Below are positions 10,454-20,028 of a stretch of DNA of 20,709 bases, piece after piece; position 1 is the first letter of the stretch; each line of letters opens with the position of its first letter. Below the pieces are notes generated by a model that searched no databases, was not told where the DNA came from, and worked only from the letters and a program-made list of their open reading frames with translations. Source of the DNA: Oppiella nova (lineage: Eukaryota; Arthropoda; Arachnida; Sarcoptiformes; Oppiidae); the NCBI GenBank assembly GCA_905397405.1, contig CAJPVJ010000756.1, positions 1-20,709 of the forward strand, read 5' to 3'. A program made the translations under genes and the position numbers.

Positions 10454-10486
<33 letters not shown>
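10454..10486. repeat. (GA)n microsatellite
   Basis: 33 bases of GA repeat. Confidence 0.97.
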
Positions 10487-10489
<3 letters not shown>

Positions 10490-11504
10490 AGGCTTAGGAC
10501 AGGCGGGACTACCAAAAGGATAAATGCAAAGACATAGTGAGAGTAGTGCTGATTGTCTCGCATTATTGAAAACAAATCCAAACCTCTTAGAGGACTATCA
10601 TCTTCAAGGACTCATTACGGAAAAGAGTAAGAGTTTCTACAGTTTTATTGCCAATGACTGCCTGTGACGGCACTCACAGAACCCCTTAAATGCAAAACCA
10701 GACCGAAAAGCCAAATAACTTTACAAAATAAATGTCAGTTAAGGACTAAATGCTATTCTTTTAGCCAATCGTTAGCTTTTGTGTTTCTCATGGCATCTAA
10801 AACTACCGCTCGATTGCTAACAACTTTTGTTTTACTTTTATTCATTGTATCGATTGATAGGAAAAATTGGCATTTTATTAGTGCAATACACGTCTCTCTA
10901 CTATTAAAAAGTTAAAATGAAAACATTTCTTACGCTCCCCTTATGGTAGACTCCACTCAAGAATTCTCTAATGAAAACAACTCTATCTTAATCTCTCATT
11001 CAATTGTGAGGCGAAGAATGCGTTGGGAAAGCAAGAGATGATAATTATTTTATTTTTATTTTCATTTCAATCAATTTGTTTTAGTCTTAAATCCAGTTTT
11101 CTATTTAGCCAACCATTCGGCGCTTAATATTCAATAACACTGTGGAGTGAATCATATTTTTTTTATAACTAATGACTTTAAACAAGCACTGGAGAAGGAC
11201 TTATTCTACATATAATCAGTACAAGTATTACTTAAAAGTAGTCTTAATATTATATATGAAAGCATTATTTGATTTAATCCAATTGGTTAGACATATGTGT
11301 GGTGTGTAGAGCGGGCACAGGGAGGGCAGAGAGGATGAGGAGAGAGAATATGTTGTCCTTGAATTCAAGAAGAGTGAAGTCAACACTAAGACTAGATTCG
11401 TGAGCCATATATTCAGTATTAGAGTGATTGCAATACTTGGAAAAAAGGCAATATTTAATGCATTGAGTAGTGTTTGGCAAGTCTTGTACTCATTATGAAA
11501 AACT

Positions 11505-11507
<3 letters not shown>
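10487..11507. other. Mixed-composition stretch, no gene seen
   Basis: The open frames at 10664-10915 and 11274-11480 (minus) have no recognisable motif. No exon or known repeat was recognised. Confidence 0.5.

Positions 11508-11540
<33 letters not shown>
11508..11540. repeat. (GA)n microsatellite
   Basis: 33 bases of GA repeat, flanked by CTCTT on both sides (11503-11507 and 11541-11545). Confidence 0.97.
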
Positions 11541-11542
<2 letters not shown>

Positions 11543-11804
11543 CTTCAGAACAAATCGTGCAAAAGATTTCTAATTAATTATTTCTTTCACTCAATTCAAT
11601 ACAATTCAATTCAAAACACTGCCTTCTCGTCCTTAATGTATAATACATTTCAAACAACAAAATCATCGCTTTATTGAAAAAAATTCAAATTCTTTTTCCC
11701 AAACTTTTCTATAAGTTATGAGAATTTCTCGAGTTATGAGTAAAGCGTTTAAAGAATTTATTGGCGAAGCGATTGCTTTTCTGACCGTAAAATATAGAGT
11801 ATTA

Positions 11805-11975
11805 AGGAGTTTGTGGTTTTTGCTGAGGGTCTCAGGTTTTTGGCAATCAGTGGCTCGTATTGAAGGTCAGTCTAATGACCAGAGTGTCCGACATTGGCAT
11901 CCCTGTCCATATTTAGAACTGATGCCAGGCCTTGAACCCTAACTATTTGTATATTTTGCTAACCAATTCACTTTA
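11805..11975 (-). mobile_element. Possible degraded tRNA-derived SINE
   Basis: Seen, minus strand: GGTTCAAGGCC (11938-11928) fits the Pol III B-box pattern GGTTCRANNCC. About 20-30 bases before it, AGTGAATTGGTTAGC (11972-11958) resembles the A-box/D-arm of a tRNA (AGCTCAATTGGTTAGC) with a one-base loss. A body with higher GC than its surroundings follows, as in a SINE downstream of its tRNA-like head. The A-to-B spacing is shorter than in a tRNA, and no clear poly-A tail or target-site duplication was found. It could also be a chance match in an unrelated conserved block. The body carries AGGTCA (11864-11869) and TGACCA (11876-11881) as an inverted pair. Confidence 0.3.
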
Positions 11976-14039
11976 CATATATAGACTACAGTTAAGTCTA
12001 TTGCAATAAATAAACAAATATTTGTTTCGTTCAGTCAATTTGGAGCTCAGAGTTCAACAGTTAATCAATATTTCCCTCCCATTCCAAGAGTTTTATGTGA
12101 ATAATGGTCTCAAAAAGCGATTCATACTCTCATTGATAGCCATTATAAAAGAGATGTAAAGACAACGACATTCCGAACCCAACCGATGGACAAACACTGG
12201 CAACACTTTTGCATATATTTGCCACAAATATTGAGACTTTTATAGAGAGACTTAATATAATTATCATTTGAATGTCACTCAATCTCATATGAAATGATTT
12301 CGATATTTTGTGAAAAGTCATTCATTACACAAAAACACAACTGATTTATCATTTGAGCAAATTCTGGATAAATAAGATATGGTTTGGATATTCATGTTTG
12401 CAAATCTAGTTTATAAAGTGAAAACATTTGGCAAAAGTGTTGCAAAAATAATTTTCATCTGATTTCAGTAAATAAGATATAAAAGCACTCGAAAGAAAGG
12501 CACCATTTCTTACATTTTATATTCAGATCGGAATATGAGAAATGAATTCAATTTAAATAAATGCGAGAAATGGTTACGCCGAGTGGTATGAGTGGTATTA
12601 ATACATATATTGATAGAAATGGAAATTAAATAATTTGTTTGAATCATTGTGTTTCTGCACCCTTTTCTGTACAATAATTGTAACTGTGTTTGAATGACTC
12701 CACAAGTAATCACTAATACATTCATTAAATAATTGCATAAAAAATGATTGTAAAAACAAAAAAGTGAATTAAGTGAATAACAACTTATGTTTAGGGACTC
12801 TAAAGGCAATTATTTGTAGTGCAGGTGCATCTGCCACCACATCCTACTGTATATGCAATCCGTCTAAAAAAGTTATAAATTAAAGCCTTATATACAATAC
12901 ACCTATGAATTGGCTTTGATTTGAGAGCGAATGCCAACAGAATAGCACTGAATAGCAGATGATAACTAAATAATACAATTACTGTGTAGTGAAGTCATAA
13001 TTAGTGAATTAGTTCAACCGATTTTTGGCGATATAACGGCCAAAACCGTCTCTAAATGAGACACAGAATCCACAGTCACAGGGATAGGTAGGTATTGAGT
13101 GAGTGGACTGTCTCCTCTCTATCGATAGCACCGGTAACTAATAGGAGAGAAATTCTCGTCAGATGAAGCAAAACATGAGAATTTAATTTTTCCCACGAAT
13201 TTGTCTGCTCGCTGGTCGTCTGAATGAGTGTTTTAGAGGTTTTAGTTCATTAAGAATAATATATTTTTAGTTGTTTAAGGGCTACCAATGCCGGAAAGAT
13301 GGCAATCCTATTAGCAAAGGATTCATCGATCCGTAAAATTTTTAACAGAATTTTCGTCAATTGAATTGAACGGTTAGATGGTATCGACAAAAGTGATAGA
13401 CAATGGCATAAATGCCTTGATATAATTACTATTAGATTTGCATATATGATAAGCGAGAGAGAAATACTGATTCATATTTGAGATGTACAGTTAAGACTTA
13501 TTTCTTACCTTCAATTCTGGTGTCAGGTATTCGTAGCGATAAAGTGTGAGACAATTGTTATAAAAAGCGATTCACTCACTAAACACTATCTCATGGCCCC
13601 AACCAATGCTGCGAATACGAAGTGACGGCACAAATCTTTTGCTCGTTTCTTACACACCGTATTAAGCAATGATAATCTCTTTTCTATCGTAAAAATAGTG
13701 TTTTTCTATTTCAAATTAATAGTTACTTTTTGCTCCGTAACTCTTTATGCCATAAACAGAGTGACAGTGACTGTAAACGCAGTAATAATTAGCAGATTTT
13801 TCATTTGCAGTCAATTAACAACAAAATAAAACATTACTTTTAAACGATTAATAAATCGATGTTTCAATCATTTGATCGCAAAGTTGTTTTCGAGAGTAAA
13901 TGAAAGCATAAGTTCTCTCAAAACGAGAAAAATCAAATCAATTATTATTAAAGTGTAACGCTTTGATAATTGTTAATAAATGTACATGATCACTTGTATG
14001 CATACACAACTCGGCAAAAAAACTTCAAGCACAACGAAA
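11976..14039. other. AT-rich stretch, no gene seen
   Basis: Holds a small stem-loop at 13048-13062 (GTCTC, five bases, GAGAC). The open frames at 12130-12321 and 12510-12809 (minus) have no motif. A short AG-preceded frame at 13268-13333 was considered and rejected. Confidence 0.5.
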
Positions 14040-14575
14040 AAATCATAGAGTTTAAGACAATCAAGTGGAAAGGGATGGCATCCCCTTGTGATCCACAAAA
14101 ACTATTAAAGTAGATCTTCTTTTCTCTTTTTTTCGTGTCGACGCGCAAAACACAGGCAATCAAAACAGCTTTTTTCTCTCACTGTATATCTCGCACATGA
14201 GAAGCACCGGTACGAAGTGAACACCTTTCCTCGTAGGGCTCGTGATTCGGTGCTTCATATGAAGATCGGGGTCAGAAAAGGCAGTGTAGAGTCTCAGGCG
14301 GGGGAGAGTATGTGTGTGTGTATGTAATGCCAGCGCTCGTAGGAGATGCTCAGCGACTCAGAGGAGGAGGGATTTGCTTCATAACCGCGAAGACTGTATG
14401 AGTGCGAGAGAGAGGAGGAAAGGACTTGAAAACCACAAACGGTTTGCTCGCATCGCAATGCCATCCAATTATGCAAACATGAATTCACCTGCACTTCGGC
14501 GGTGGAGTGAGTGAGCTGTTCGTACGGGACATACAGGTTGTCAATCCCTCACATCACTGACTTTTGAACGTGATA
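14040..14575. other. Largest higher-GC block; candidate promoter, leader exon or enhancer
   Basis: Seen: both strands carry open frames of 66 codons (14294-14494 minus, 14314-14514 plus), as expected where GC rises, but neither has a family motif. On the minus strand, GTCAGTG near 14561-14555 resembles an arthropod initiator, and GTGCAG followed by GTGAAT near 14490 is a possible donor. That would allow a leader exon of about 70 bases. GCACCGG words, a (GT)n run near 14310-14321 and a nested inverted repeat (14201-14256) also lie here. Distance to the coding exon would be about 6 kb. All functional readings are inference. Confidence 0.3.
14201..14256. other. Nested inverted repeat
   Basis: GAAGCACCG (14201-14209) pairs with CGGTGCTTC (14248-14256). 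Inside it, TACGA (14211-14215) pairs with TCGTA (14231-14235) around 15 bases. The outer arms extend to 11 bases if a two-base bulge is allowed. Confidence 0.5.
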
Positions 14576-15073
14576 TGCAACGCATGTATAACACAAACGC
14601 CAGTACGTTATGTGAGGGCCAGAGAAATGAGATTCGCTTTCGACTCACATTTCATTACTATTACCGCTGTTTTCGCATGACTTACGGACTCTCAGATCGC
14701 CTCAACGATAAGATTATAAAAGTTTTAGACTTAATATTTAATAAGTTTAAGAATACAAAGAATTTTTGTGAACGACTCCGTACACTCGCATAATGGTTTC
14801 TATTAACCCAGACCTACATCGACCCACACTCGAGCGCTGGTAGGCCTACCATAAAGACCTACACAAAAGACCCATATTAGCGCCCAAATAGACATTTAAG
14901 AAGTAATCAGATTTTCAAAGAAACTATTTCTTCACACAACTCGTCATTCCTTTGTTTTTACGAAATCGAGAATTCATTCAATTTCTTATTAAATTGTCGA
15001 TTAAAGTGAAGGAAACGCTTATTTGAATTTCACACTAATTAATAGATAGAGTGTTTCAGTGTATTTGTGCCGA

Positions 15074-15076
<3 letters not shown>
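14576..15076. other. Mixed stretch, no supported gene
   Basis: Contains the perfect 12-base palindrome GGTAGGCCTACC (14839-14850), flanked by two AGACCTACA words. The open frame at 14575-14793 has no recognisable motif. Confidence 0.5.

Positions 15077-15108
<32 letters not shown>
15077..15108. repeat. (CT)n microsatellite
   Basis: About 32 bases of CT repeat, followed directly by two perfect tandem copies of TCGACAATAG (15107-15126). Confidence 0.97.
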
Positions 15109-15109
<1 letters not shown>

Positions 15110-15126
15110 ACAATAGTCGACAATAG

Positions 15127-16190
15127 GCTGGTCTGTGGCCTCGTGTCACGCACTCACTCCTCACCACCACATCCGTACCTAAACCGTTAGCTCAGAGACA
15201 TTCAGACATTAAATATACTGTTTTATACTAATATATAAATATTTCTCTCTCATTGTGTTTGCATTGCGTGATTCAGATTGCATTCACTGATTATATACGA
15301 AATTAAATATAAATATAATAATATCTCAAAACTTTTCTTTATTTAATAAGAACTTTATATTTAAATTCATTTCAGTGTCAAAAGCATAGCTCAAGGAATG
15401 AAGTACAATATGAAACCATTTATTCAATTCACAAGTTTATAAAAGTTTAGTTCACTTTTTCGACAACAATTACTTCCAATGGCTATGCGTTTGAATCACA
15501 CGAATGTCATGTATTGCCTATTATTAGAGTGTTTTATGCATTTATAAAATACAAATCAACTTTTATGACAAAATAAGCTCAAATTAATAGCGACAAAGCA
15601 TTTAGCAAATGAGTTAGTAATACATAAATTAATGCAATGTTTTATCGCAAAAGTTTTTTTGTGTATGAATTGAATGCATTTGAAGAATAGGGGAGAGAAT
15701 TGACGGGTATTTGTTGTTTACAGAGTGATGTGATTCGCACTTATATTATGCAATGAACTCTCCATTAGAGATGACATTTCGCCTCAAAACTAATTCCTTT
15801 GCGAACCTGTAATATACGGCACACAGGAGTGCATTAAATACAACATATAATACATTTTATATTGGATTTTGCGAAATGCATAAAATAGTCAAAGTGTGGC
15901 CATAAGTGCAATAGTCTTACGAGTGGAGGCCTTTGCACCGACGACTCGTACTATCCTTTAGAGAAGTCAGTCTTCATTTGTTTTATTTTTAGCCATTAGT
16001 TCTCGTGTTTGTATAATATATGAGACAATTGTCAATATTTCGTTATCCCATTCCTGTTTCTGTCGCTTCCTTTATGGTGTTTCGCCGCTAAAATAAAAAG
16101 CCAAGACATCGACTAAACGCCTGATGTTTGCGCTGAGAAAAGGTGTGAGGCTTTTGTTATTTATATATAAAGAGGGTTTCGGGATCACAG
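15127..16190. other. AT-rich stretch, no gene seen
   Basis: A stem-loop with 11-base arms and one three-base bulge is at 15911-15954 (ATAG-TCT-TACGAGT against ACTCGTACTAT). No exon was recognised. Confidence 0.5.
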
Positions 16191-16220
16191 GCTAACAGCA
16201 CCTGATGTTTAGGAGCACCT

Positions 16221-16243
16221 GAGAGAGAGAGAGAGAGAGAGAG
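16221..16243. repeat. (GA)n microsatellite
   Basis: 23 bases of GA repeat, directly after the second AGCACCTGA word. Confidence 0.97.
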
Positions 16244-16399
16244 CTGTGTGGATGCAATATATGTGATGCACTTTCGGACCGATGAAAAGACTTCTTATAG
16301 GGTTGTTGTGTAATATAGGGATCATTGAAACCCATGCATAGCTCCCAACAGCTTATGGCACATCTTAACTGCCAGAACAAAAAGATCAAACAAACGCCC

Positions 16400-16419
16400 A
16401 AAACAAGAGCTCTTGTTTT
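16400..16419. repeat. Perfect 20-base palindrome
   Basis: AAAACAAGAG followed by its exact reverse complement CTCTTGTTTT. On a uniform-base estimate, a palindrome this long is expected only a few hundredths of a time in a window of this size, though AT bias raises that. Confidence 0.9.
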
Positions 16420-17095
16420 AACGCACAGAAACTTCTCGCGTACTTATAATATAATACAAAATTTGCACCGAAAGGTGAAACGCCTCTCCCCGAGACCTAC
16501 CGCAGCCACAGCACCACTAATACATACACTCTGTATGTGTCTATCACTGCGGAGTTGATCTAAATACTGGCACCAAACATGACAAATGATAGCACCTGTA
16601 CGTATTGCATCGCACAGGTATTCTATGATTACAATTACACCATAACTACGGCTACGCTGGCATACCATGGGCTACGGAGTGCTATACTTCATACTTCTTG
16701 TTATACTTATGCCAGTGATAGCTGTGATGGAAGGGATGGCGTGCATTGAAGTCAATTAACTTACTCTTTGTATTTGCATTTCCATTCACTCCACTGTCAG
16801 TTAACTTATAATTTGCTTTTTATTATCTATAACAAGAAATGGAGTAATACTAATACGGATACCAATATACTAATATACCACTCATACTATTAAACCATAG
16901 CTATAGATATGCCACTCGAAAGCCATAGCTTCTGGAAAATTAATAAAATATTAGATGTATTTCGCGAATCAAAGATTTGAATCAAATTTATTTCAACCAT
17001 AGATTATACAAACAAAATGTATTAATACTCTGTTTTTTGAATTATTGTAATAATAGGTATTCAAAGAAGAATGAGGAGAATGAGGGCACTGACAA

Positions 17096-17127
<32 letters not shown>

Positions 17128-17138
17128 CTCTCTCTCTC
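17096..17138. repeat. (CT)n microsatellite with TTTCTTT interruption
   Basis: About 43 bases. Its translation gives the Ser-Leu run in the false open frame 16977-17192. Confidence 0.97.
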
Positions 17139-17195
17139 AGCATTCGGTTCGATCTCTTATTGGAAATGTTTTCTTTGGGAACTCATACATAAGTC

Positions 17196-17366
17196 CTAAA
17201 ACAAAGAGCACTCGACTGTGTACTCAGCGTGAGGTTCGATGCGAACCGATGGTGAAGTGGTTGATCTCCACTGGGAATGTATGACTATTATTGGAAACGC
17301 CCTCTCAATAGAGTTACCACCGATGAGAAGGTGACGAACAACAAACTGATCCAATCTATTGCTCAT
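17196..17366 (-). other. Higher-GC block with a 56-codon frame and two adjacent hairpins
   Basis: Seen: the minus strand has an ATG at 17366 and an open frame to TAG at 17198-17196, with mixed, protein-like composition and no recognised motif. In the same block GGTTCG-ATG-CGAACC (17233-17247) and AGTGG-7 bases-CCACT (17256-17272) are adjacent stem-loops. ACCGATG occurs twice (from 17246 and 17319). It may be a small noncoding element, a leader exon or a chance frame. I would not call it a gene on this evidence. Confidence 0.15.
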
Positions 17367-17960
17367 ATGATACCCAATTCTTCACTCGTTATTCAAATTG
17401 ATTGCCAAAAATTGAATTTCCATGTCACACACAATATTTGCATTTGAATTTTCTATGAGATTTCAAGTTTGTGCTAATTAAATATGAACTTATCATATGA
17501 ATTTATAACTCAACATTATTTGTTTAGGTGTTAAGAATTTAAAAATAAATTTAGCTTAATTACCAAAATTATCACATTATATGAGAACTTATCCAATGAA
17601 ACACACAAATATCTGCTAACAATTAGTACTTTCAGTACTGTCAATAAAGTTATTTTTTAATCAACTTAAACTCAAACTTTTACTAACATTCAGTAACTGA
17701 ATACCTTTTTACTTTTAAAATACTGTATACTGTATGCTACAATATTCTAGTTTAACTCTTGTAGTGTTAAAGTATTACATTTATTATGAAACCACTCTGT
17801 TATCTATACTATGATAGATTATCATGGTTTAACTCATTTATGTAATTGATATGTAAAATATCATGTTCCTATAATTAAATCACTAAATTAGATTATTAAA
17901 GCTTAATAAATCAATGCATTGATACGAATGCATGATTTGTGGTCGAAAAACAGCGATGAA
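17367..17960. other. AT-rich stretch, no gene seen
   Basis: TACTGTATACTGTATGC near 17719-17738 is a short direct repeat. Nothing else was recognised. Confidence 0.5.
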
Positions 17961-17966
17961 AAAAGT

Positions 17967-18049
17967 CTTAATTAGAGGGCTTTTGATTTGACGCCATTTA
18001 ATGACTTGTAGAGCGATCCTAATTAAGAAACTCATAGCCCCGGGGCTAT
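17967..18049. promoter_or_regulatory. Inverted homeodomain-like sites beside a GC palindrome
   Basis: Seen: CTTAATTAG (17967-17975) and its exact reverse complement CTAATTAAG (18019-18027) are separated by 43 bases. Seven bases further lies the perfect 16-base palindrome ATAGCCCCGGGGCTAT (18034-18049), an isolated GC core in AT-rich DNA. TAATTA is the core bound by many homeodomain proteins. That this is a control element is inference. Confidence 0.3.
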
Positions 18050-18459
18050 AATATGCTGAGAGATCTTAAATTATAGGATAAAAATGTTTTACGTAATTGC
18101 ACACACATACAGGTATTGGGTTAAAACAGTGAATATACATATCTCTGGAGTGCATCTCATCTTAAGTGTATTACAATTGTTTTAAATTGTTATGTTTTAG
18201 CGCTAATCATAATAATAACACAAATATTGTGGTTAAAGTCAAAGAGCTTTTGTTTTGTATTGGAGTTTCATTTTCGCCAAAATTGAATCCATTGTTCATT
18301 GATTTTGACAACTCTTATGTAAAGGGATTTAAAAATAGTCGCTCTATTATTATCATTACCTATTATACACTTATATATAGGAATGCCTACAAATGTACGA
18401 AAGCCACTTGCTTTTGGAAAGACAGGTTCAATCTATTGATCAATTGAATTCATTTGCAG

Positions 18460-18720
18460 CACCGGTACTGTAATCCTCATTCCCATTCCCACGCTCTCCT
18501 CAGTCCATCACTTTTGGTACACATCTATAGAGCACTGGTCGGAGTAGTGGCGGAGCACTGATGAGCCAAATAACACATACACCACACCATCATCCGAGGG
18601 CTACGGTGTTGTGGTGTGAGGTGTATGGGCACAGGGGTGGAGCATTTAATTCATTCACCTACACCACAGTCGGCTATCCACAACATCCCTGCGCTATACA
18701 CCACTACCACAACAAACAAG
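18460..18720. promoter_or_regulatory. Higher-GC block with repeated ACACCAC motifs and a strong hairpin
   Basis: Seen: TACACCAC occurs at about 18578, 18659 and 18696 on the plus strand, with related words inverted at 18612-18627. CATACACCACACCA (18576-18589) pairs fully with 18612-18627 apart from a two-base bulge, around a 22-base loop. GGTGTGA-like words resemble T-box half-sites and ACCACA resembles Runt/Runx sites. No reading frame stands out. An enhancer role is inference. Confidence 0.3.
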
Positions 18721-19786
18721 TGTTATATCACTGAAACTCATTGTTTGCCACAACAGAAGTCACACTAAATTAGTCTGTTTTTCACTAAATTAGTGATTAG
18801 TGTCAGTCATTCCACTCTTTATTCACTCCTATTAACTGTATTTCTATTTCGTGTTTATATGTAAACCAAACACAAACTCTTCTTCTAATTCACGTGCGAT
18901 TAGTTTACATCACTTACAGGTCTGACACCAATTCTGCCACAAATCTCATATATATATATATACTTCCGGCACTTCATCTCAAAGACATAACTCAATAAAA
19001 CATAATTGTATTATTCATCGCATATGTAATGAATTAGTTTTACTGTAAATTAAATTATATTCTAATTTGTAAGTAGTTTACTGTAATTGAAATGAGCAAT
19101 TATATAAACGCTTCATTTTTAATATGATATTAATTTTTGTAATTATTATAATTGAAATGCTTATTAATTTAATAAATAAATAAAATTTGTAAAGTTAATT
19201 TAAATAATTAATTTTGTGAAAGCTTACTTCTGTTTATCTATGAAATCTAACGATTTGTCACATCTTATGATTAAATTGCAAAAAACATTTAAACGATTTT
19301 TGTGCAAAAAGTTTTTTGTTTCAGAAAAAACTACTTAAAAGTGAAACTAAAGCAAAGCAAATGAAATTTTTAGTTTGTATCAATATTTTTAAAAGAAATC
19401 ATAAAATGATAAGAAATTGTGTGCCATTGAAGTGCTTTCGATCTGATAATAACAAACACACAGGACTTGAAAAACTATTTTTGCGATAATTTAGATAAAC
19501 AGAAGAAATGCCACAAAATTCTTAAACAAAAATTCAAAAAATAAGTCAAATTTGAAACGAGAGAAAACTCGACGACTGGTAAACAATGACGAAAATGAAG
19601 GCAAAGTAGTTCTACTCTAAATATGATACAAAAAAAATTGTTATCTATTTCTTTCGTGAAAAATATTTTTCAGTTTCCGAAATCAAGTCCAGACTAAATA
19701 GTTTAGAGTCTATTTTCACCAGTTTTTAACGGTATCTCTCGATCTCTTGTTTGGTTTTCCATTATTTTTGAGACTAAAGTCATTGG
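18721..19786. other. Very AT-rich stretch, no gene seen
   Basis: Dense in AATTAAT- and TTTAAA-type words; no exon or repeat family was recognised. Confidence 0.5.
18948..18962. repeat. (AT)n run
   Basis: About 15 bases of alternating A and T. Confidence 0.9.
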
Positions 19787-19990
19787 GAATACGAGGCGAA
19801 AGAAAAAATCACAACAAAAAAGCTAAAACCTATTCTTCATTCGTTTGGTTTAATGTCAGCCATAGAGCCGTCGATTTGCATAAATTCTTCGCCAATAGTG
19901 AGACCAAAATGAGAGCGTTTTATGCGAGAAGAAGAGCTGCGAGTCCTGTGAGGACCTGGAGATTGGATCTCACGCTTCAAAACCCGCTGC
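19787..19990 (-). other. Higher-GC block with a possible minus-strand acceptor; possible leader exon
   Basis: Seen: the minus strand reads CTTGTCTCTCGCAG ending at 19987, a good acceptor, followed by an open frame of about 45 codons. That frame is rich in Arg and Ser (it includes four consecutive Ser) and ends at a TGA near 19850. The plus strand is also open here (19747-20028, 93 codons), which weakens both. No family motif was recognised. It could be an upstream exon of the receptor, an exon of another minus-strand transcript, or chance. Confidence 0.15.
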
Positions 19991-20028
19991 GAGAGACAAG
20001 CTTTTCGTTTATAGTTATTTATTTATGA

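Larger units (their letters stand above)
16191..16730. promoter_or_regulatory. Motif-dense higher-GC block, possible enhancer
   Basis: Seen: AGCACCTGA occurs twice, 17 bases apart (16197-16205 and 16214-16222). CACCTG recurs at 16593-16598 with an inverted ACAGGTA at 16614-16620. A perfect 20-base palindrome lies at 16400-16419, a small hairpin at 16522-16538, and the inverted words CTATCACTG and CAGTGATAG at 16541 and 16713. CACCTG is the Snail/ZEB-type E-box. Open frames here (16192-16401 minus, 16325-16558 plus, 16444-16668 minus) overlap one another on both strands and show no motif. The enhancer reading is inference. Confidence 0.25.

Noticed and set aside
13268-13333. Short plus-strand frame after TTTTTAG that looks like an exon
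   Set aside because: Only 21 codons, stops quickly, no donor or neighbouring exon on the plus strand.
14294-14514. Overlapping 66-codon frames on both strands
   Set aside because: Open on both strands because local GC is higher; neither shows a family motif.
17233-17272. Possible tRNA T-arm (GGTTCGATGCGAACC)
   Set aside because: No anticodon arm, D-arm or acceptor stem in the right places; it is a simple hairpin.
18166-18447. 93-codon plus-strand frame
   Set aside because: Begins at TTG and is rich in Ile, Asn and Phe, as expected of translated AT-rich DNA; no recognisable domain.
19747-20028. 93-codon plus-strand frame
   Set aside because: Begins at TTG, no domain recognised, and the opposite strand is open over the same DNA.
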